A stretch of 64,000 bases of DNA from Microbacterium esteraromaticum (GTDB lineage: Bacteria; Actinomycetota; Actinomycetes; Actinomycetales; Microbacteriaceae). The stretch is from the NCBI RefSeq assembly GCF_900163815.1, contig NZ_FUKO01000041.1, positions 1 to 64,000 of the forward strand. Reading direction: 5' to 3'. Position numbers and translations under genes: made by a program. Positions 7,370-16,462 of this stretch are shown here, piece by piece. The notes under the pieces were generated by a model. The model had not been told where the DNA came from. It made no database searches and saw nothing but the letters and a program-made list of their open reading frames with translations. Within the stretch, counting starts at the first letter, position 1, and every line of letters begins with the position of its first letter.

Positions 7370-7527
7370 CCGTCGACGACCTCAACGCACGGATTGGGCG
7401 TGCGGAACGTGCCGCGATAGGTAAGGCGATGTGCGGGCGATGGACGAATACAGATGGCGAAGCGCTAATAGCTCTATACGACGAACGCAGATGCCGCTAC
7501 GAGGAGAAGGGATCGGATGATGAATGA
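7366..7527 (+). CDS. 53-aa small protein between tra and xis
   Basis: A short frame starting at ATG 7366, overlapping the translocase stop by four bases (ATGA), and ending at TGA 7527 inside the next gene. The 53-residue product is charged and probably helical, with no known motif. The double overlap with its neighbours is the main evidence that it is translated. Confidence 0.5.
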   Translation: MTVDDLNARIGRAERAAIGKAMCGRWTNTDGEALIALYDERRCRYEEKGSDDE

Positions 7528-7849
7528 CGCACCGCGCGTTCCTAGTGATGAGTGGCGTTCTCCTTTCGAGGGCCTGATTCCGGGCCAGCGGACATTCAAC
7601 GAAAACGGCAACTTCCAGCTCAATGCTGGCCCGCTCCCTGGCATTGATCCTCCTGGACGGTGGCGCATGCGGGACTTCGGGCCTGTGCACGTCACGACGT
7701 ACGGGAATGTGCTCAGCATCTCGACGCTCATCGAGATTGTGCCTGCCGCCGATGGTGGAAACGCCGCGATAGGTGGCAATCTCTCGTACGTGCTCACTGA
7801 GGAACAACGCCGCATCGTGGCGGAGATACGGAGGTGGCGTGATGAGTAA
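7517..7849 (+). CDS. unknown 110-aa protein of the element
   Basis: A 110-residue protein starting at ATG 7517 (or 7520), with GAGGAG about 10 bases upstream. It begins with a Pro/Asp-rich segment and ends with a charged helix containing E-E-Q-R-R-I-V. It overlaps both the preceding 53-aa frame and the following excisionase gene, so it belongs to the same transcript. I do not recognise the family. Confidence 0.55.
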   Translation: MMNDAPRVPSDEWRSPFEGLIPGQRTFNENGNFQLNAGPLPGIDPPGRWRMRDFGPVHVTTYGNVLSISTLIEIVPAADGGNAAIGGNLSYVLTEEQRRIVAEIRRWRDE

Positions 7850-8036
7850 GACGACGGATACGCCGCTCTGGTACACCACCGAGGAATTGGCGGCTCTTAT
7901 GCGCGTGGACAGGTCAACTATCTCCAGGCGGCTCAAGGACGGTACCTTCCCGCTGACTCCCCTCGTGCTTGGTTCGCGTCGTCTGTGGGCCGTTCAGGAT
8001 GTACACCAACTCGCGGGGCTGACTGTTGAGCATTGA
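7842..8036 (+). CDS. xis: excisionase (MerR-like helix-turn-helix), 64 aa
   Basis: A 64-residue protein with the compact winged helix-turn-helix of AICE and phage excisionases: W-Y-T-T-E-E-L-A, then R-V-D-R-S-T-I-S-R-R-L-K-D-G, then a G-S-R-R-L-W wing. The start ATG at 7842 has GGAGG 7 bases upstream. Its end overlaps the integrase start by 11 bases, the usual xis-int coupling. It would direct the integrase towards excision. Confidence 0.85.
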   Translation: MSKTTDTPLWYTTEELAALMRVDRSTISRRLKDGTFPLTPLVLGSRRLWAVQDVHQLAGLTVEH

Positions 8037-9204
8037 GCGACGTGAGACGGCATCGGGTGTTCGGTGGCGCGTTCGGCTGCATGCTGGTGGCCGGGTCGTG
8101 GCGGATAAGACGTTCACGACTCGGCGTGCGGCCGAGATATACGAACGGCAGGAAAAGGAAGCGTTGCACGTTGGCGGGTTCGTCTCCCCTCAGCGACAGC
8201 GCACGCCTGTCTCCGAGGTCGCCGCTGCGTTCCTCGAAGCACGGTCTGGCCAGGTTGCCCCGCACACTCTGCGCACGGATCGGGATAACCTGGCGGCTCT
8301 TCCGCCTAAGTTCGCCGCTCGTCCTATCGGGTCGGTGTCTGAGGCGGATGTGCTTTCGTTACTCACTGATCTGCTGGGTAGCCGCGCGCATTCGACGGTT
8401 TCGCGGATTCGGACGACTCTCTCTGCGCTCTGGTCGTGGGCGGTTCGGCAGCGTCTTACTCCGTCCAATCCAGTGCGTGGTGTGCGGATGCCGTCTGGCG
8501 CTGTGCAAGCTCACGAGGGTGCTCCGCTGACGGCTTCGGTCTTGAGGCTCATGCTCGACGTTCAGCGGGAACGGTCGCCACATGGCGCACTCATCACTGA
8601 ATGGCTGAGCCTTACGGGGCTGCGCTGGTCTGAGTTGAGGGCGCTGCGGGTCGGCGACCTGCAAGATCAAGATGTACCGTTTCCCGCCGTGCGGGTTCTG
8701 CGGGCACAGAGCGACGGGTATGCGGAGAAGGCTCCAAAGTCTGCGCGTGGACGCAGAGCAGTGCCGCTCGTTGCGCGTGCTCATGACATCGCGAGGGAGT
8801 GGGCATCTGGCAAAGGCCCGACGAACTACCTGGCAACAAGCGCGACAGGTCTGCAACTGCGCGGCACGTACTTCCGTCGGGCGGTCGCGTGGACGATGAC
8901 CTCTCCAGAGCACACGATTCACGATCTCCGGCACTACGCTGCGAGCACTTGGCTCCGGCAAGGTATCCCGATCAACCAGGTTGCGGCCTGGCTGGGCGAC
9001 GATCCGCGCACCGTCTTGAAGATTTATGCGCACGTTCTTGGGGAGGCGCAGGACATCGAAGCGCTGCACCGCCTGAACTCGCCGGTCCCCTCACACTCCC
9101 CTGAGAACGTATCGAATCACGATTCGCGGGAAGGAGGGCGGTCGACAGAACCTCGTAAAACAGGTTCTGACCAGGGAAAAACTGGCGGAGACGGAGGGAT
9201 TTGA
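8026..9204 (+). CDS. int: tyrosine integrase
   Basis: A 392-residue tyrosine recombinase. The N-terminal part (to about 60) resembles an arm-binding domain, followed by a core-binding SAM-like domain and a catalytic domain. Catalytic residues visible are Arg200 in T-G-L-R-W-S-E, His299-x2-Arg302 in H-D-L-R-H, and Tyr334 in L-K-I-Y-A-H. The start is TTG at 8026 inside xis. The last 22 bases, including the stop, lie within the tRNA-Ser gene at the right end, so the C-terminal tail is encoded by the att site itself. It catalyses integration into and excision from tRNA-Ser(GCT). Confidence 0.92.
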   Translation: MSIERRETASGVRWRVRLHAGGRVVADKTFTTRRAAEIYERQEKEALHVGGFVSPQRQRTPVSEVAAAFLEARSGQVAPHTLRTDRDNLAALPPKFAARPIGSVSEADVLSLLTDLLGSRAHSTVSRIRTTLSALWSWAVRQRLTPSNPVRGVRMPSGAVQAHEGAPLTASVLRLMLDVQRERSPHGALITEWLSLTGLRWSELRALRVGDLQDQDVPFPAVRVLRAQSDGYAEKAPKSARGRRAVPLVARAHDIAREWASGKGPTNYLATSATGLQLRGTYFRRAVAWTMTSPEHTIHDLRHYAASTWLRQGIPINQVAAWLGDDPRTVLKIYAHVLGEAQDIEALHRLNSPVPSHSPENVSNHDSREGGRSTEPRKTGSDQGKTGGDGGI

Positions 9205-9274
9205 ACCCTCGGTCCCCGTAAGAGGACTCCACCTTAGCAGGGTGGTGCACTAGGCCGGACTATGCGACGTCTCC
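9183..9274 (-). tRNA. tRNA-Ser(GCT)
   Basis: A 92-base class II tRNA with encoded CCA. The acceptor stem GGAGACG pairs with CGTCTCC. The anticodon stem CCACC/GGTGG holds loop CTGCTAA, giving anticodon GCT. A long variable arm and a T-arm with TTCAAAT loop follow. The 5' half is chromosomal and the 3' half comes from the integrated element. Confidence 0.95.
9184..9240 (-). repeat. attR: element-borne 3' half of tRNA-Ser
   Basis: This is the partner of 1474-1530, 50 of 57 identical, with the 17-base core at 9224-9240. It completes the tRNA after integration. Two T-stem base pairs differ from the displaced copy but remain paired in both. Confidence 0.87.
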
Positions 9275-9349
9275 GTGCATCCAGCTCAGAAAGCATGGAT
9301 GCGCCTTGCAATCATAACGGTTCCTGGCCGCTGCCACGAATCGCGGTGG

Positions 9350-10585
9350 TCAGCGCCGCACGTTGCCGTTCGAGCAGGTCTGCTGGGCGGCGGAGTTGCC
9401 CTTGATCGACGATGGCAGCTCCACGACGTCACCAGGTGTCGGCGTCGCGCTGGGCGTGGGGTCAGGCGTGGCGCCCGGTTCCGGCTCGGCCACGACGACA
9501 CCGTCGTACTTGGTGTTCTGGTGGGTGATCTGCAGCTGCTTGTTCGCTGAGATCGCGTCCCAGAGCGCGGTCGCCGCGGTCTGGTTCGGAACGACCTTGT
9601 TGCGGTTGTCCGGGTCTTCCAGCGTCGGGTACTGCACGAAGACGATGTCTTCGAACGGCACGCTCTTCACGGCCAGCGCGATCTGCACGATCTTCATCGG
9701 GTCGGTCAGCGAAGACGACGGCTCGATGTTGTTCAGTCCGGTGTCGGCGAGCTTCAGCATGACCGGCACATTGCCCAGGACCTCGCCGCTGATGAGCTTG
9801 CGCGCGAGGCTCGACATGTACTGCTGCTGGTTGCCGATGCGGCCGAGGTCGCTTCCGTCGCCGACGCCCTTGCGCGTGCGCAAGAACTGCAGCGCCTCCA
9901 GGCCCTTGATGGTGTGCGTGCCTGCGGCCATGTCGAGGTTAGTGAAGCTGTCCTTGATAGGACTGGCGAGGCACACGTCGACACCGCCGATGGCATCTGT
10001 GATCTCGATCACGCCGCCGAACGTGACTGTTGCAGCGAACTCAATATCCTCACCGGTGAGCTCGGTGATGGTCTTCGCGACGCAGTTGAGACCACCATCG
10101 GCGTAGGCGGAGTTCAACGGCTGCTTGCTCATCGCTGAGCGGGTATTGCCATTCTCATCGACGCACTCGGGAATCGGGATCATCATGTCGCGGGGAAAAC
10201 TCACCGCGGTGATCCGACGCGGTTCTTCCGAGACGTGGACGAGAAGGTTCACGTCGTTGAGCGAGCCCTCAGAATCCTTGCCGTCGCAACGCTCACCGAA
10301 CAGGTGCGCGTACTTCGGCTCGCAGGTGTCGACACCGACCAGCAGGATGTCGAACCCGCCCGGGTAGGCGGCGATGTCGGGCGGGAGTTCTTTCTGCCCG
10401 TCCAGGTCTACCGCGTTCGCACTGACGGTGGTTCCCCAGCTCGTGAGCACGTACCCGACGACACCGACACCGCTCACCAGCACGATCGCCAAGGCTATGC
10501 CGATCAGCTTCAGCAGTTGCCCCATGGCAGACGGTGAGCGAAGCTGGCCATGCTGGGCTACGGGAAGCTGGGGAGTCCTGCTCAC
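9350..10585 (-). CDS. LytR-CpsA-Psr (LCP) family cell-wall ligase
   Basis: A 411-residue protein with a short cytoplasmic N-terminus, one membrane helix (about 21-45) and an extracellular LCP domain. That domain is marked by D-I-L-L-V-G-V-D, S-F-P-R-D and the later F-L-R-T-R-K-G segment. LCP enzymes attach polyprenyl-linked glycopolymers to peptidoglycan; the Arg and Asp residues of these motifs bind the pyrophosphate. A Pro/Thr-rich tail rich in acidic residues ends the protein. The GTG at 10585 has AAAGG 7 bases upstream; an ATG at 10525 has no Shine-Dalgarno. It starts 22 bases after tRNA-Ser(TGA) on the same strand and may share its promoter. Confidence 0.9.
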   Translation of the reverse strand: MSRTPQLPVAQHGQLRSPSAMGQLLKLIGIALAIVLVSGVGVVGYVLTSWGTTVSANAVDLDGQKELPPDIAAYPGGFDILLVGVDTCEPKYAHLFGERCDGKDSEGSLNDVNLLVHVSEEPRRITAVSFPRDMMIPIPECVDENGNTRSAMSKQPLNSAYADGGLNCVAKTITELTGEDIEFAATVTFGGVIEITDAIGGVDVCLASPIKDSFTNLDMAAGTHTIKGLEALQFLRTRKGVGDGSDLGRIGNQQQYMSSLARKLISGEVLGNVPVMLKLADTGLNNIEPSSSLTDPMKIVQIALAVKSVPFEDIVFVQYPTLEDPDNRNKVVPNQTAATALWDAISANKQLQITHQNTKYDGVVVAEPEPGATPDPTPSATPTPGDVVELPSSIKGNSAAQQTCSNGNVRR

Positions 10586-10606
10586 TCGGTGCCTTTCGAT
10601 CTTCTG

Positions 10607-10691
10607 CGGAGGGTGTGGGATTCGAACCCACGGGACATTGCTGCCCACTGGTTTTCAAGACCAGGTCCATCGGCCGCTCGGACAACCCTCC
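10607..10691 (-). tRNA. tRNA-Ser(TGA)
   Basis: An 85-base class II tRNA without encoded CCA. The acceptor GGAGGGT pairs with ACCCTCC. The anticodon stem CTGGT/ACCAG holds loop CTTGAAA, giving anticodon TGA. The variable arm is long and the T-loop is TTCGAAT. The LCP gene follows closely downstream. Confidence 0.96.
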
Positions 10692-10837
10692 TGGCTCGGT
10701 TCACACCGAGTCAGGCGTCGAGTCTATCCGGTTCGCGCGGCAGCCTTTTCACCAACGCCCCATTTTGCCCTGATCACCTGGGGAGACCCTGTGCCCTCGC
10801 CACCGTCAGAGGCCAGCTCAACAGCCCCGAAGCAGGA

Positions 10838-11632
10838 TCACAGCAGCGTGCGCAGCACCGTGGCCAGGCCACCGACATCAACGTGCCCGGTCACCTCGCC
10901 GGCGACCTGGTGCACGTCTTCCGGTGCCTGCCCCATCGACGCCGCGCGGCCACCGCCGTCGACCGCCCACTCGAACATGCCGATATCGTTGCGACCATCG
11001 CCGACCACAAGCACCCGGTCACGAGCGATGCCCTGCACGTCGCGAACCCGCTCGAGCGCCGTGCCTTTGTTCACTCCGTGCGGTGCGATGTCGAGCCAGG
11101 CCGTCCAGCCGACGGCGTACGAGACTTCGTTGAGGCCGGCCTCGGCGACGAGCCGGTGGAAATCGGCCTCATCGTGTTCCGGCGATACGACGACCACACG
11201 GGAGACGGGCTGTGCGGCGAGTTCTTCCATGCTGACCTCGCGCCCGTTGTCGAGCGTCCAATCGTGCAGAAGCTGGGTGTACAGCCGCTGCCCCGAGCCG
11301 AGCTCCACCATGTACCGTGCCTCCGGAAGGCGCTCCGTGAGGAGCCCGAGCACCGTCTTCGGATCGAAGACCTCGACGTGCCACCGCTCCCATTCATCGC
11401 CGACGCGGCGCATGGTCACGGCACCGTTCGAGCACACCGCGTACTCGGCGGTCAGTTCGAGCAGCTCGTGGTACCGCTGTGTCGCCGACCAGCTGCGGCC
11501 GGTGGCGAGCATGACCTCATACCCGGCATCCCGAACCTCGGCCACCGCCTCTGCAACTCCGGGGCTGAGGGTCTCGTCCTGCAGCAGAATCGTGCCGTCG
11601 ATATCCAGGCCGACGAGGCCGCGAGCGGTCAC
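10838..11632 (-). CDS. HAD-superfamily phosphatase, Cof/IIB type
   Basis: A 264-residue hydrolase with D-I-D-G-T at 10-14 (nucleophile Asp10, acid Asp12), A-T-G-R motif II and V-G-D-G-R-N-D near the C-terminus, in the order of the Cof-type HAD family. These enzymes dephosphorylate sugar phosphates, flavin precursors or nucleotides; the exact substrate cannot be read. Its ATG overlaps the serS stop (ATGA), so it is co-translated with serS. This pairing is common in actinobacteria. Confidence 0.9.
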   Translation of the reverse strand: MTARGLVGLDIDGTILLQDETLSPGVAEAVAEVRDAGYEVMLATGRSWSATQRYHELLELTAEYAVCSNGAVTMRRVGDEWERWHVEVFDPKTVLGLLTERLPEARYMVELGSGQRLYTQLLHDWTLDNGREVSMEELAAQPVSRVVVVSPEHDEADFHRLVAEAGLNEVSYAVGWTAWLDIAPHGVNKGTALERVRDVQGIARDRVLVVGDGRNDIGMFEWAVDGGGRAASMGQAPEDVHQVAGEVTGHVDVGGLATVLRTLL

Positions 11633-12957
11633 TCCGTCGCCTGCGCTTCGACAGCACCCGCGGAGTCAGCATCCGCAACCGCTTCCGTCCACCCCACCGG
11701 GCGCAGCATATCCATCCCGCCGAGATACGGTCGCAGTACCTCCGGCACCGTCACCGAGCCATCGGCCTGCTGATGCGTCTCCAGCAGCGCGACGATCCAG
11801 CGCGTCGTCGCCAGCGTTCCGTTCAGCGTCGCGACGTTCGTGGTCTTCTGCGCGTCTTCGGGGCGATACCTGATGTCGAGCCGGCGCGCCTGGTAGGTCG
11901 TGCAGTTCGAGGTGGACGTCAGCTCACGGAACGCCTCCTGCGTCGGCACCCACGCCTCGATGTCGAACTTGCGGGCAGCGCTCGAGCCGAGATCGCCCGC
12001 GGCGACGTCGATCACTCGGTACGCGAGTCCCAGCGCCGTGAGCATCTCCTCCTGCAGTGCGACCAGCCGGTCATGCTCGGCCTCGGCATCTTCAGGCGTC
12101 GTGTAGACGAACATCTCCAGCTTGTTGAACTGGTGCACGCGGATGATCCCGCGAGTGTCCTTGCCGTACGAGCCAGCCTCGCTGCGATAGCAGGTCGACC
12201 ATCCGGCATACCGCAGTGCGCCGTCGCCCAGGTCGACGATCTCGTCCTTGTGGTAACCGGCGAGCGGAACCTCGCTCGTGCCGACCAGATACAGGTCGTC
12301 CTTGTCGAGGTGGTAGACCTCGTCGGCGTGCTCGCCGAGAAAACCGGTGCCCTGCATGATCTCCGGGCGCACCAGGGTCGGCACGATCATCGGCGTGAAG
12401 CCGTTGGCGAGCGCCTTGTCGAGCGCGAGGTTCATCAGCGCGATCTCGAGCCGCGCGCCGATGCCCTTCAGGAAGTAGAAGCGAGCGCCAGACACCTTCG
12501 CGCCGCGCTCCATGTCGATGGCGCCCAGCAGCTCGCCGAGCTCGAGATGGTCGCGCGGCTCGAAGTCGAACTTCGGAACCTCGCCGACGTGGCGCAGCTC
12601 GATGAAATTCTCCTCGCCACCGGCAGGAACCCCGTCGATCACGATGTTCTCGATGCGCGACAGAGCGGATGCCGCAGCCTCAGCCGCCTCACCGGATGCC
12701 CGCTGCGCCTGCTTGACGCGCTCCGCGAGATCCTTGGCCTGCGCCACCAGGGCGGCCTTATCGTCCTTCGGCGCCTTCGCGACTGTCTTGCTGAACGCAT
12801 TCTGCTCGGCTCGCAGCTCTTCGAACGCGCTGAGCGCGCTGCGACGCGAACGATCCGACTCGATTGCGGCATCAACGGTGTCAACCGCATTGCCGCGCGC
12901 CAGCTGGGAGCGTCGGACGAGGTCAGGCTCATCACGGAGAAGGGCGAGATCGATCAT
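11629..12957 (-). CDS. serS: seryl-tRNA synthetase
   Basis: A 442-residue class II synthetase starting M-I-D-L-A-L-L-R, with the long N-terminal antiparallel coiled coil (about 30-100) that grips the tRNA-Ser variable arm. The catalytic core follows: motif 2 [10 protein letters not shown], and a motif 3 region N-G-T-L-A-T-T-R-W. It charges tRNA-Ser with serine in the cytoplasm. Length is normal for the family. The start lies 52 bases from a divergent lipid kinase gene. No T-box or other leader structure is seen in that short gap. Confidence 0.97.
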   Translation of the reverse strand: MIDLALLRDEPDLVRRSQLARGNAVDTVDAAIESDRSRRSALSAFEELRAEQNAFSKTVAKAPKDDKAALVAQAKDLAERVKQAQRASGEAAEAAASALSRIENIVIDGVPAGGEENFIELRHVGEVPKFDFEPRDHLELGELLGAIDMERGAKVSGARFYFLKGIGARLEIALMNLALDKALANGFTPMIVPTLVRPEIMQGTGFLGEHADEVYHLDKDDLYLVGTSEVPLAGYHKDEIVDLGDGALRYAGWSTCYRSEAGSYGKDTRGIIRVHQFNKLEMFVYTTPEDAEAEHDRLVALQEEMLTALGLAYRVIDVAAGDLGSSAARKFDIEAWVPTQEAFRELTSTSNCTTYQARRLDIRYRPEDAQKTTNVATLNGTLATTRWIVALLETHQQADGSVTVPEVLRPYLGGMDMLRPVGWTEAVADADSAGAVEAQATE

Positions 12958-13009
12958 CAGGCAAGTCTATCGAGCGTCCTCCCCGCGCGTTCAGCCGTAG
13001 AGTGGCGGC

Positions 13010-14008
13010 ATGACGGCATCCGAGACTCCGCGCACACACGCGGCACTCGTTCTCAACCCCGTCAAGGTCGACGCCCACCGACTGCGCACCGCGCTGCTGA
13101 CTCTCTCCGAGGATCACGGCTGGGCGCCGCCGCGGTTCTACGAGACCCGCGTCGACGACCCCGGCCAGCTCATCACGCGCACCGCCCTCGATGACGGGGC
13201 ATCCGCCGTGCTCGCGGCGGGTGGCGACGGCACGGTGCGCGCCGCCGCCGAGGCGATGGCGGGAACCGGCATCCCATTCGCCGTCATCCCCAGCGGCACG
13301 GGAAACCTCTTCGCGCGCAACCTGTCGCTGCCGCTCGCGCGCCCCGAGACGATGATGGATGCTGTCTTCACCGGGATGACCCACCCGGTCGACATCGGCT
13401 GGGCGAAGCTCACCCGCGAAGACGACACCGAGACCGAACATGCCTTCGTGGTGCTCGCCGGGATGGGCCTCGACGCCGACATGATCGCCAATACCAAGAC
13501 TGAACTGAAAAAGTCGGTCGGCTGGGTGGCGTACATCGATGGTGCCGCGCGTTCGCTGCCCGGAGCCAAGCCATTCCGGGTCGTGTATCAGATCGACGAC
13601 GGCCGCCTGCATTCCACCAAGGTGCACAGCATGCTGTTCGCCAACTGCGGCGCACTGCCTGCGGGCATCGCACTCATGCCCGATGCCTCACTCGACGACG
13701 GCCGCATGGACATCGCGGTGATCCAGCCGACCGGGCCGCTGGGCTGGCTGGGTCTATGGCGCAAGGTCTGGTGGGACAACTCGGTGCTGACCCGTTCACG
13801 CGCCGGCCGACGCGTGCTTGAGCGCCGCGGCCGAAATGCGTCGATCCGCTACCTGCACGGCCACGTCGCCGAGACCGCAATGGTCGCACCGACCTCGATC
13901 GAACTCGACGGCGATGCCTTCGGCGCGGCAGTGCGGATGACCTGCCGCATCGAGCAGGGCGGCCTGCGCATCGTGCTCCCCTCCGGGCACGACGTCTCGC
14001 GTTTCTGA
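13010..14008 (+). CDS. diacylglycerol kinase family lipid kinase
   Basis: A 332-residue YegS/DagK-type kinase. The nucleotide loop G-G-D-G-T is at 71-75, followed by P-S-G-T-G-N-L-F-A-R at about 94-103, the two signatures of the DAGK catalytic domain. It should phosphorylate diacylglycerol or a related lipid using ATP, recycling lipid II-linked or phospholipid intermediates. It is divergent from serS and transcribed alone; the stop is followed by a short gap to a convergent lipoprotein gene. Confidence 0.9.
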   Translation: MTASETPRTHAALVLNPVKVDAHRLRTALLTLSEDHGWAPPRFYETRVDDPGQLITRTALDDGASAVLAAGGDGTVRAAAEAMAGTGIPFAVIPSGTGNLFARNLSLPLARPETMMDAVFTGMTHPVDIGWAKLTREDDTETEHAFVVLAGMGLDADMIANTKTELKKSVGWVAYIDGAARSLPGAKPFRVVYQIDDGRLHSTKVHSMLFANCGALPAGIALMPDASLDDGRMDIAVIQPTGPLGWLGLWRKVWWDNSVLTRSRAGRRVLERRGRNASIRYLHGHVAETAMVAPTSIELDGDAFGAAVRMTCRIEQGGLRIVLPSGHDVSRF

Positions 14009-14080
14009 GGTCCCCGCGAACGGCGGATGCTGCGCGACCAACGGATGCTGCCGGTCAGCGGATACTGCCGATGCTGCTTG

Positions 14081-14806
14081 TCAGCCGACGACGGCGACCT
14101 TTCCGTCGAGGTTGTCCCCACGGAGGGTGAGCTCGAACGGCGCATCGTCGTCATGCTCGCGCGGCAGCATGATCGCTGTGACGCGCGGAACGAAGTCCAT
14201 CGTGCACACGCGATCGACGGTGGCGAAGGTGATCGTGGCACCGGCATCCGTGTGGTCGATGTCTTCGATGACCGGCGGGCACGTCGATGATCCCCAGGTG
14301 AGGAGGGTGATGCCGTCGTCTTCGAACCATCCGGCCGATGGCTGCTGTTCGCTGATGCCCTGCGGCGCCTCTGCCAGAGCGTCGAGATCGACGCCTTGAC
14401 TGCGCGGAGCGTAATCGACCTGCACGTCGACATCCTGCGTGACGTCGACGCCATCGGGCGTGCTGACGAACAGCCCACGCGGCACCAGGTCGTCGGTGCA
14501 GACCTTCTCGTCGTTGTTGCTGAGCGTCACGGCGATCGTCTGTCCGTCTGCGGTGACGTCGCCCAGCACCGGAACACAGGTCGATGAACCCCAGGTGATG
14601 ATGGCGAATCCGCGGCCGTCGTCGATCCACGCGGTCTCGATGTCGCCGCCATCGCTGCCCGGAACGGTCGGGTTCGCGCTGGCGCTCTGCCCCGGCGTGC
14701 TGGTGGGCGGCGGCGAAGCCGGAGACTGCGCGCAGCCAGCGATCAGCACAGCCGCGGCAGTGAGGGCGAGAGCCGAGAAGGCGGAACGCCGTCGAGAAGA
14801 AGTCAT
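14081..14806 (-). CDS. lipoprotein with an internally duplicated domain
   Basis: A 241-residue secreted lipoprotein: basic start, hydrophobic stretch, lipobox L-I-A-G-C, then a Ser/Pro/Thr linker. The mature part holds two similar halves of about 80 residues. Each has W-G-S-S-T-C-x-P-V near its start and V-C-T-x-D-x-V-P-R near its end, so each half carries a Cys pair likely to form a disulfide. Outside these I recognise no enzyme motif. It may be a cell-surface binding protein. It is convergent with the lipid kinase gene. Confidence 0.75.
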   Translation of the reverse strand: MTSSRRRSAFSALALTAAAVLIAGCAQSPASPPPTSTPGQSASANPTVPGSDGGDIETAWIDDGRGFAIITWGSSTCVPVLGDVTADGQTIAVTLSNNDEKVCTDDLVPRGLFVSTPDGVDVTQDVDVQVDYAPRSQGVDLDALAEAPQGISEQQPSAGWFEDDGITLLTWGSSTCPPVIEDIDHTDAGATITFATVDRVCTMDFVPRVTAIMLPREHDDDAPFELTLRGDNLDGKVAVVG

Positions 14807-14854
14807 GGGCTCAGGCTACCCGGGCTCGGAATCTGTCGCCGAGCAACCGCGCAC

Positions 14855-16327
14855 TCACTGCAGCGCAGAGGTGAGCCGAGCGAGGTTGTCGAGCACGGTC
14901 GAGCGCAGCGGCTGCTGCGACCATTCCTCGAGGGTCAGCTCTCGGCTGAGCGTGCGGTAGGTGTCTTCGAGCTCGCGCATCTCGGCGACGAATTCCTCAC
15001 CGCGCACGAGCATCGACACCTCCATGTTCAGACCGAACGAGCGCATGTCCATGTTGCTCGACCCGATCACGGCGGTCTGGTCGTCGATGGTGAGGCTCTT
15101 CGTGTGCAGAATGTACGGGCGCGGGTACAGCCAGATGCGCACTCCGGCTCGCAGCAGCGCCTCGTAGTAGCTGCGCTGCGCGTGGTAGACCATCGCCTGG
15201 TCACCCTCTTCTGACACGAACAGCTCGACCCGCACACCACGGTCCACGGCACCGGTGACGGCGAGCAGCAGCGCTTCATCGGGCACGAAGTACGGGCTCA
15301 CGATCATGATCTGATCCTTCGCCGCGTAAAGCAGCGCGAGGAACAGCCGCAGGTTGTTCTCGACCTCGAATCCGGGGCCGGATGGCACGATCTGGCAGTC
15401 GAGATCGCCCTCACCGGTTTCAACCCGTGTGATGTCGATCCCCTCGGGAACGCGGTCGGTCTCGGCGTAGTAGTCCGTCAAGAAAACCGCGTTCAGGCTC
15501 GCGACGACCGGCCCGTCGACGCGCACCATCAGATCGACCCAGTGCAGACCGCGCTTGATGTTCTTGGGCAGGTTGTACGTCGAATCGGTGACGTTCTGCG
15601 AGCCGACGTATCCGACCCGGCCATCGACCACGAGCAACTTGCGGTGGTTGCGCAGATCGGGGCGCTGGATGCGTCCGCGCAACGGCTGCACCGGCAGCAT
15701 CAGGTGCCAATCAGCCCCCATGGCCTCAAGGCGTCGGATGGTCTCGCGATATCTCGGCTTCCAGCGGTTCGCCCAGTAGTCCAGCAGCACTCGCACCGGA
15801 ACGCCGCGCGACACCGCATCCTCCATCGCCCGGAAGATGCCATCGGTCGCCTCGTCGGACTGCAGAATGTAGAACTCGATGTGCACGTGTTCCTGCGCAT
15901 CGCGGATCGACTCCGCCATTGCATCGAGCGAATCCTGGTAGCCGCTGATGAGGTGCGCGCCGTTGTCGCCGGAGAGCGGCAGAGCGCCCATGGCATGGTT
16001 CATCGTCACCAGTGGCGGAAACCATTCCGGCGCATTCGGGCGCAGCGTGCCGAACTTCAGGTGGCTGGCCGTGTCGAGGATGTACTCGTTGATGCGCTCC
16101 TGCTTCTTCCGCCGAGCGCGCGGCAGCTTCGGGTTTCCGATCAGCAGGAACAGCAGCACCCCGAACACTGGAATAAAAAAGATCGCCAGCAGCCACGCCA
16201 TCGCAGAAGTAGGGCGACGGTTGCGAGGAATCACGATGACCGCGACGATGCGGACGGTCAGATCGATAGCGATATATCCGAATGCCGCCCACCACGGCCA
16301 AGAGGCCACAAGCGTTGCGGTATCCAC
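14855..16327 (-). CDS. cls: cardiolipin synthase (phospholipase D superfamily)
   Basis: A 490-residue membrane protein with two N-terminal helices (about 12-32 and 44-63) and two PLD active-site motifs: H228-x-K230-x4-D235 and H408-x-K410-x4-D415, each followed by a G-S-N or G-S-Q segment. It condenses phosphatidylglycerol to cardiolipin at the membrane. I chose the GTG at 16327, with AAGGAG 8 bases upstream, over an ATG at 16405 that has no Shine-Dalgarno and would place 26 charged residues before the membrane helix. A small membrane protein gene lies upstream on the same strand. Confidence 0.92.
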   Translation of the reverse strand: MDTATLVASWPWWAAFGYIAIDLTVRIVAVIVIPRNRRPTSAMAWLLAIFFIPVFGVLLFLLIGNPKLPRARRKKQERINEYILDTASHLKFGTLRPNAPEWFPPLVTMNHAMGALPLSGDNGAHLISGYQDSLDAMAESIRDAQEHVHIEFYILQSDEATDGIFRAMEDAVSRGVPVRVLLDYWANRWKPRYRETIRRLEAMGADWHLMLPVQPLRGRIQRPDLRNHRKLLVVDGRVGYVGSQNVTDSTYNLPKNIKRGLHWVDLMVRVDGPVVASLNAVFLTDYYAETDRVPEGIDITRVETGEGDLDCQIVPSGPGFEVENNLRLFLALLYAAKDQIMIVSPYFVPDEALLLAVTGAVDRGVRVELFVSEEGDQAMVYHAQRSYYEALLRAGVRIWLYPRPYILHTKSLTIDDQTAVIGSSNMDMRSFGLNMEVSMLVRGEEFVAEMRELEDTYRTLSRELTLEEWSQQPLRSTVLDNLARLTSALQ

Positions 16328-16462
16328 CGTGCGCGCTCCTTCATCTCGGCCATGCCGACTAGTGCCTGGGATCAGAGTAGCCGCAGCGACCGACTTCGCC
16401 CGCACCTGCGAGCTGTCGGGCGGTTTCAGACGGAGGCGGGCCCGCGCGCAGGGCTCAGCGGA

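Larger units (their letters stand above)
1514..9240. mobile_element. AICE-like integrative element in tRNA-Ser(GCT), about 7.7 kb
   Basis: The element is bounded by the tRNA-derived direct repeats at 1474-1530 and 9184-9240. Between them lie a RepSA-like initiator, an FtsK/TraSA-like translocase, an excisionase and a tyrosine integrase placed against the tRNA. This is the module set of actinobacterial integrative and conjugative elements such as pSAM2. The intact tRNA at the right end has a 5' half from the chromosome and a 3' half supplied by the element. No relaxase or type IV secretion genes are seen, as expected for double-strand DNA transfer by a single translocase. Cargo is limited to a PD-(D/E)XK-like protein and several unknown small proteins. 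Confidence 0.88.

Noticed and set aside
1531..9240. Prophage
   Set aside because: No capsid, portal, terminase, tail or lysis genes; rep, an FtsK-type translocase and xis-int fit an AICE instead.
12958..13009. T-box or other leader riboswitch before serS
   Set aside because: The gap to the divergent lipid kinase gene is only 52 bases and has no antiterminator-like structure.
11773..13194. Long plus-strand open frame opposite serS
   Set aside because: Antisense shadow: serS motifs are complete on the minus strand, and the antisense product is Arg/Leu-rich without motifs.
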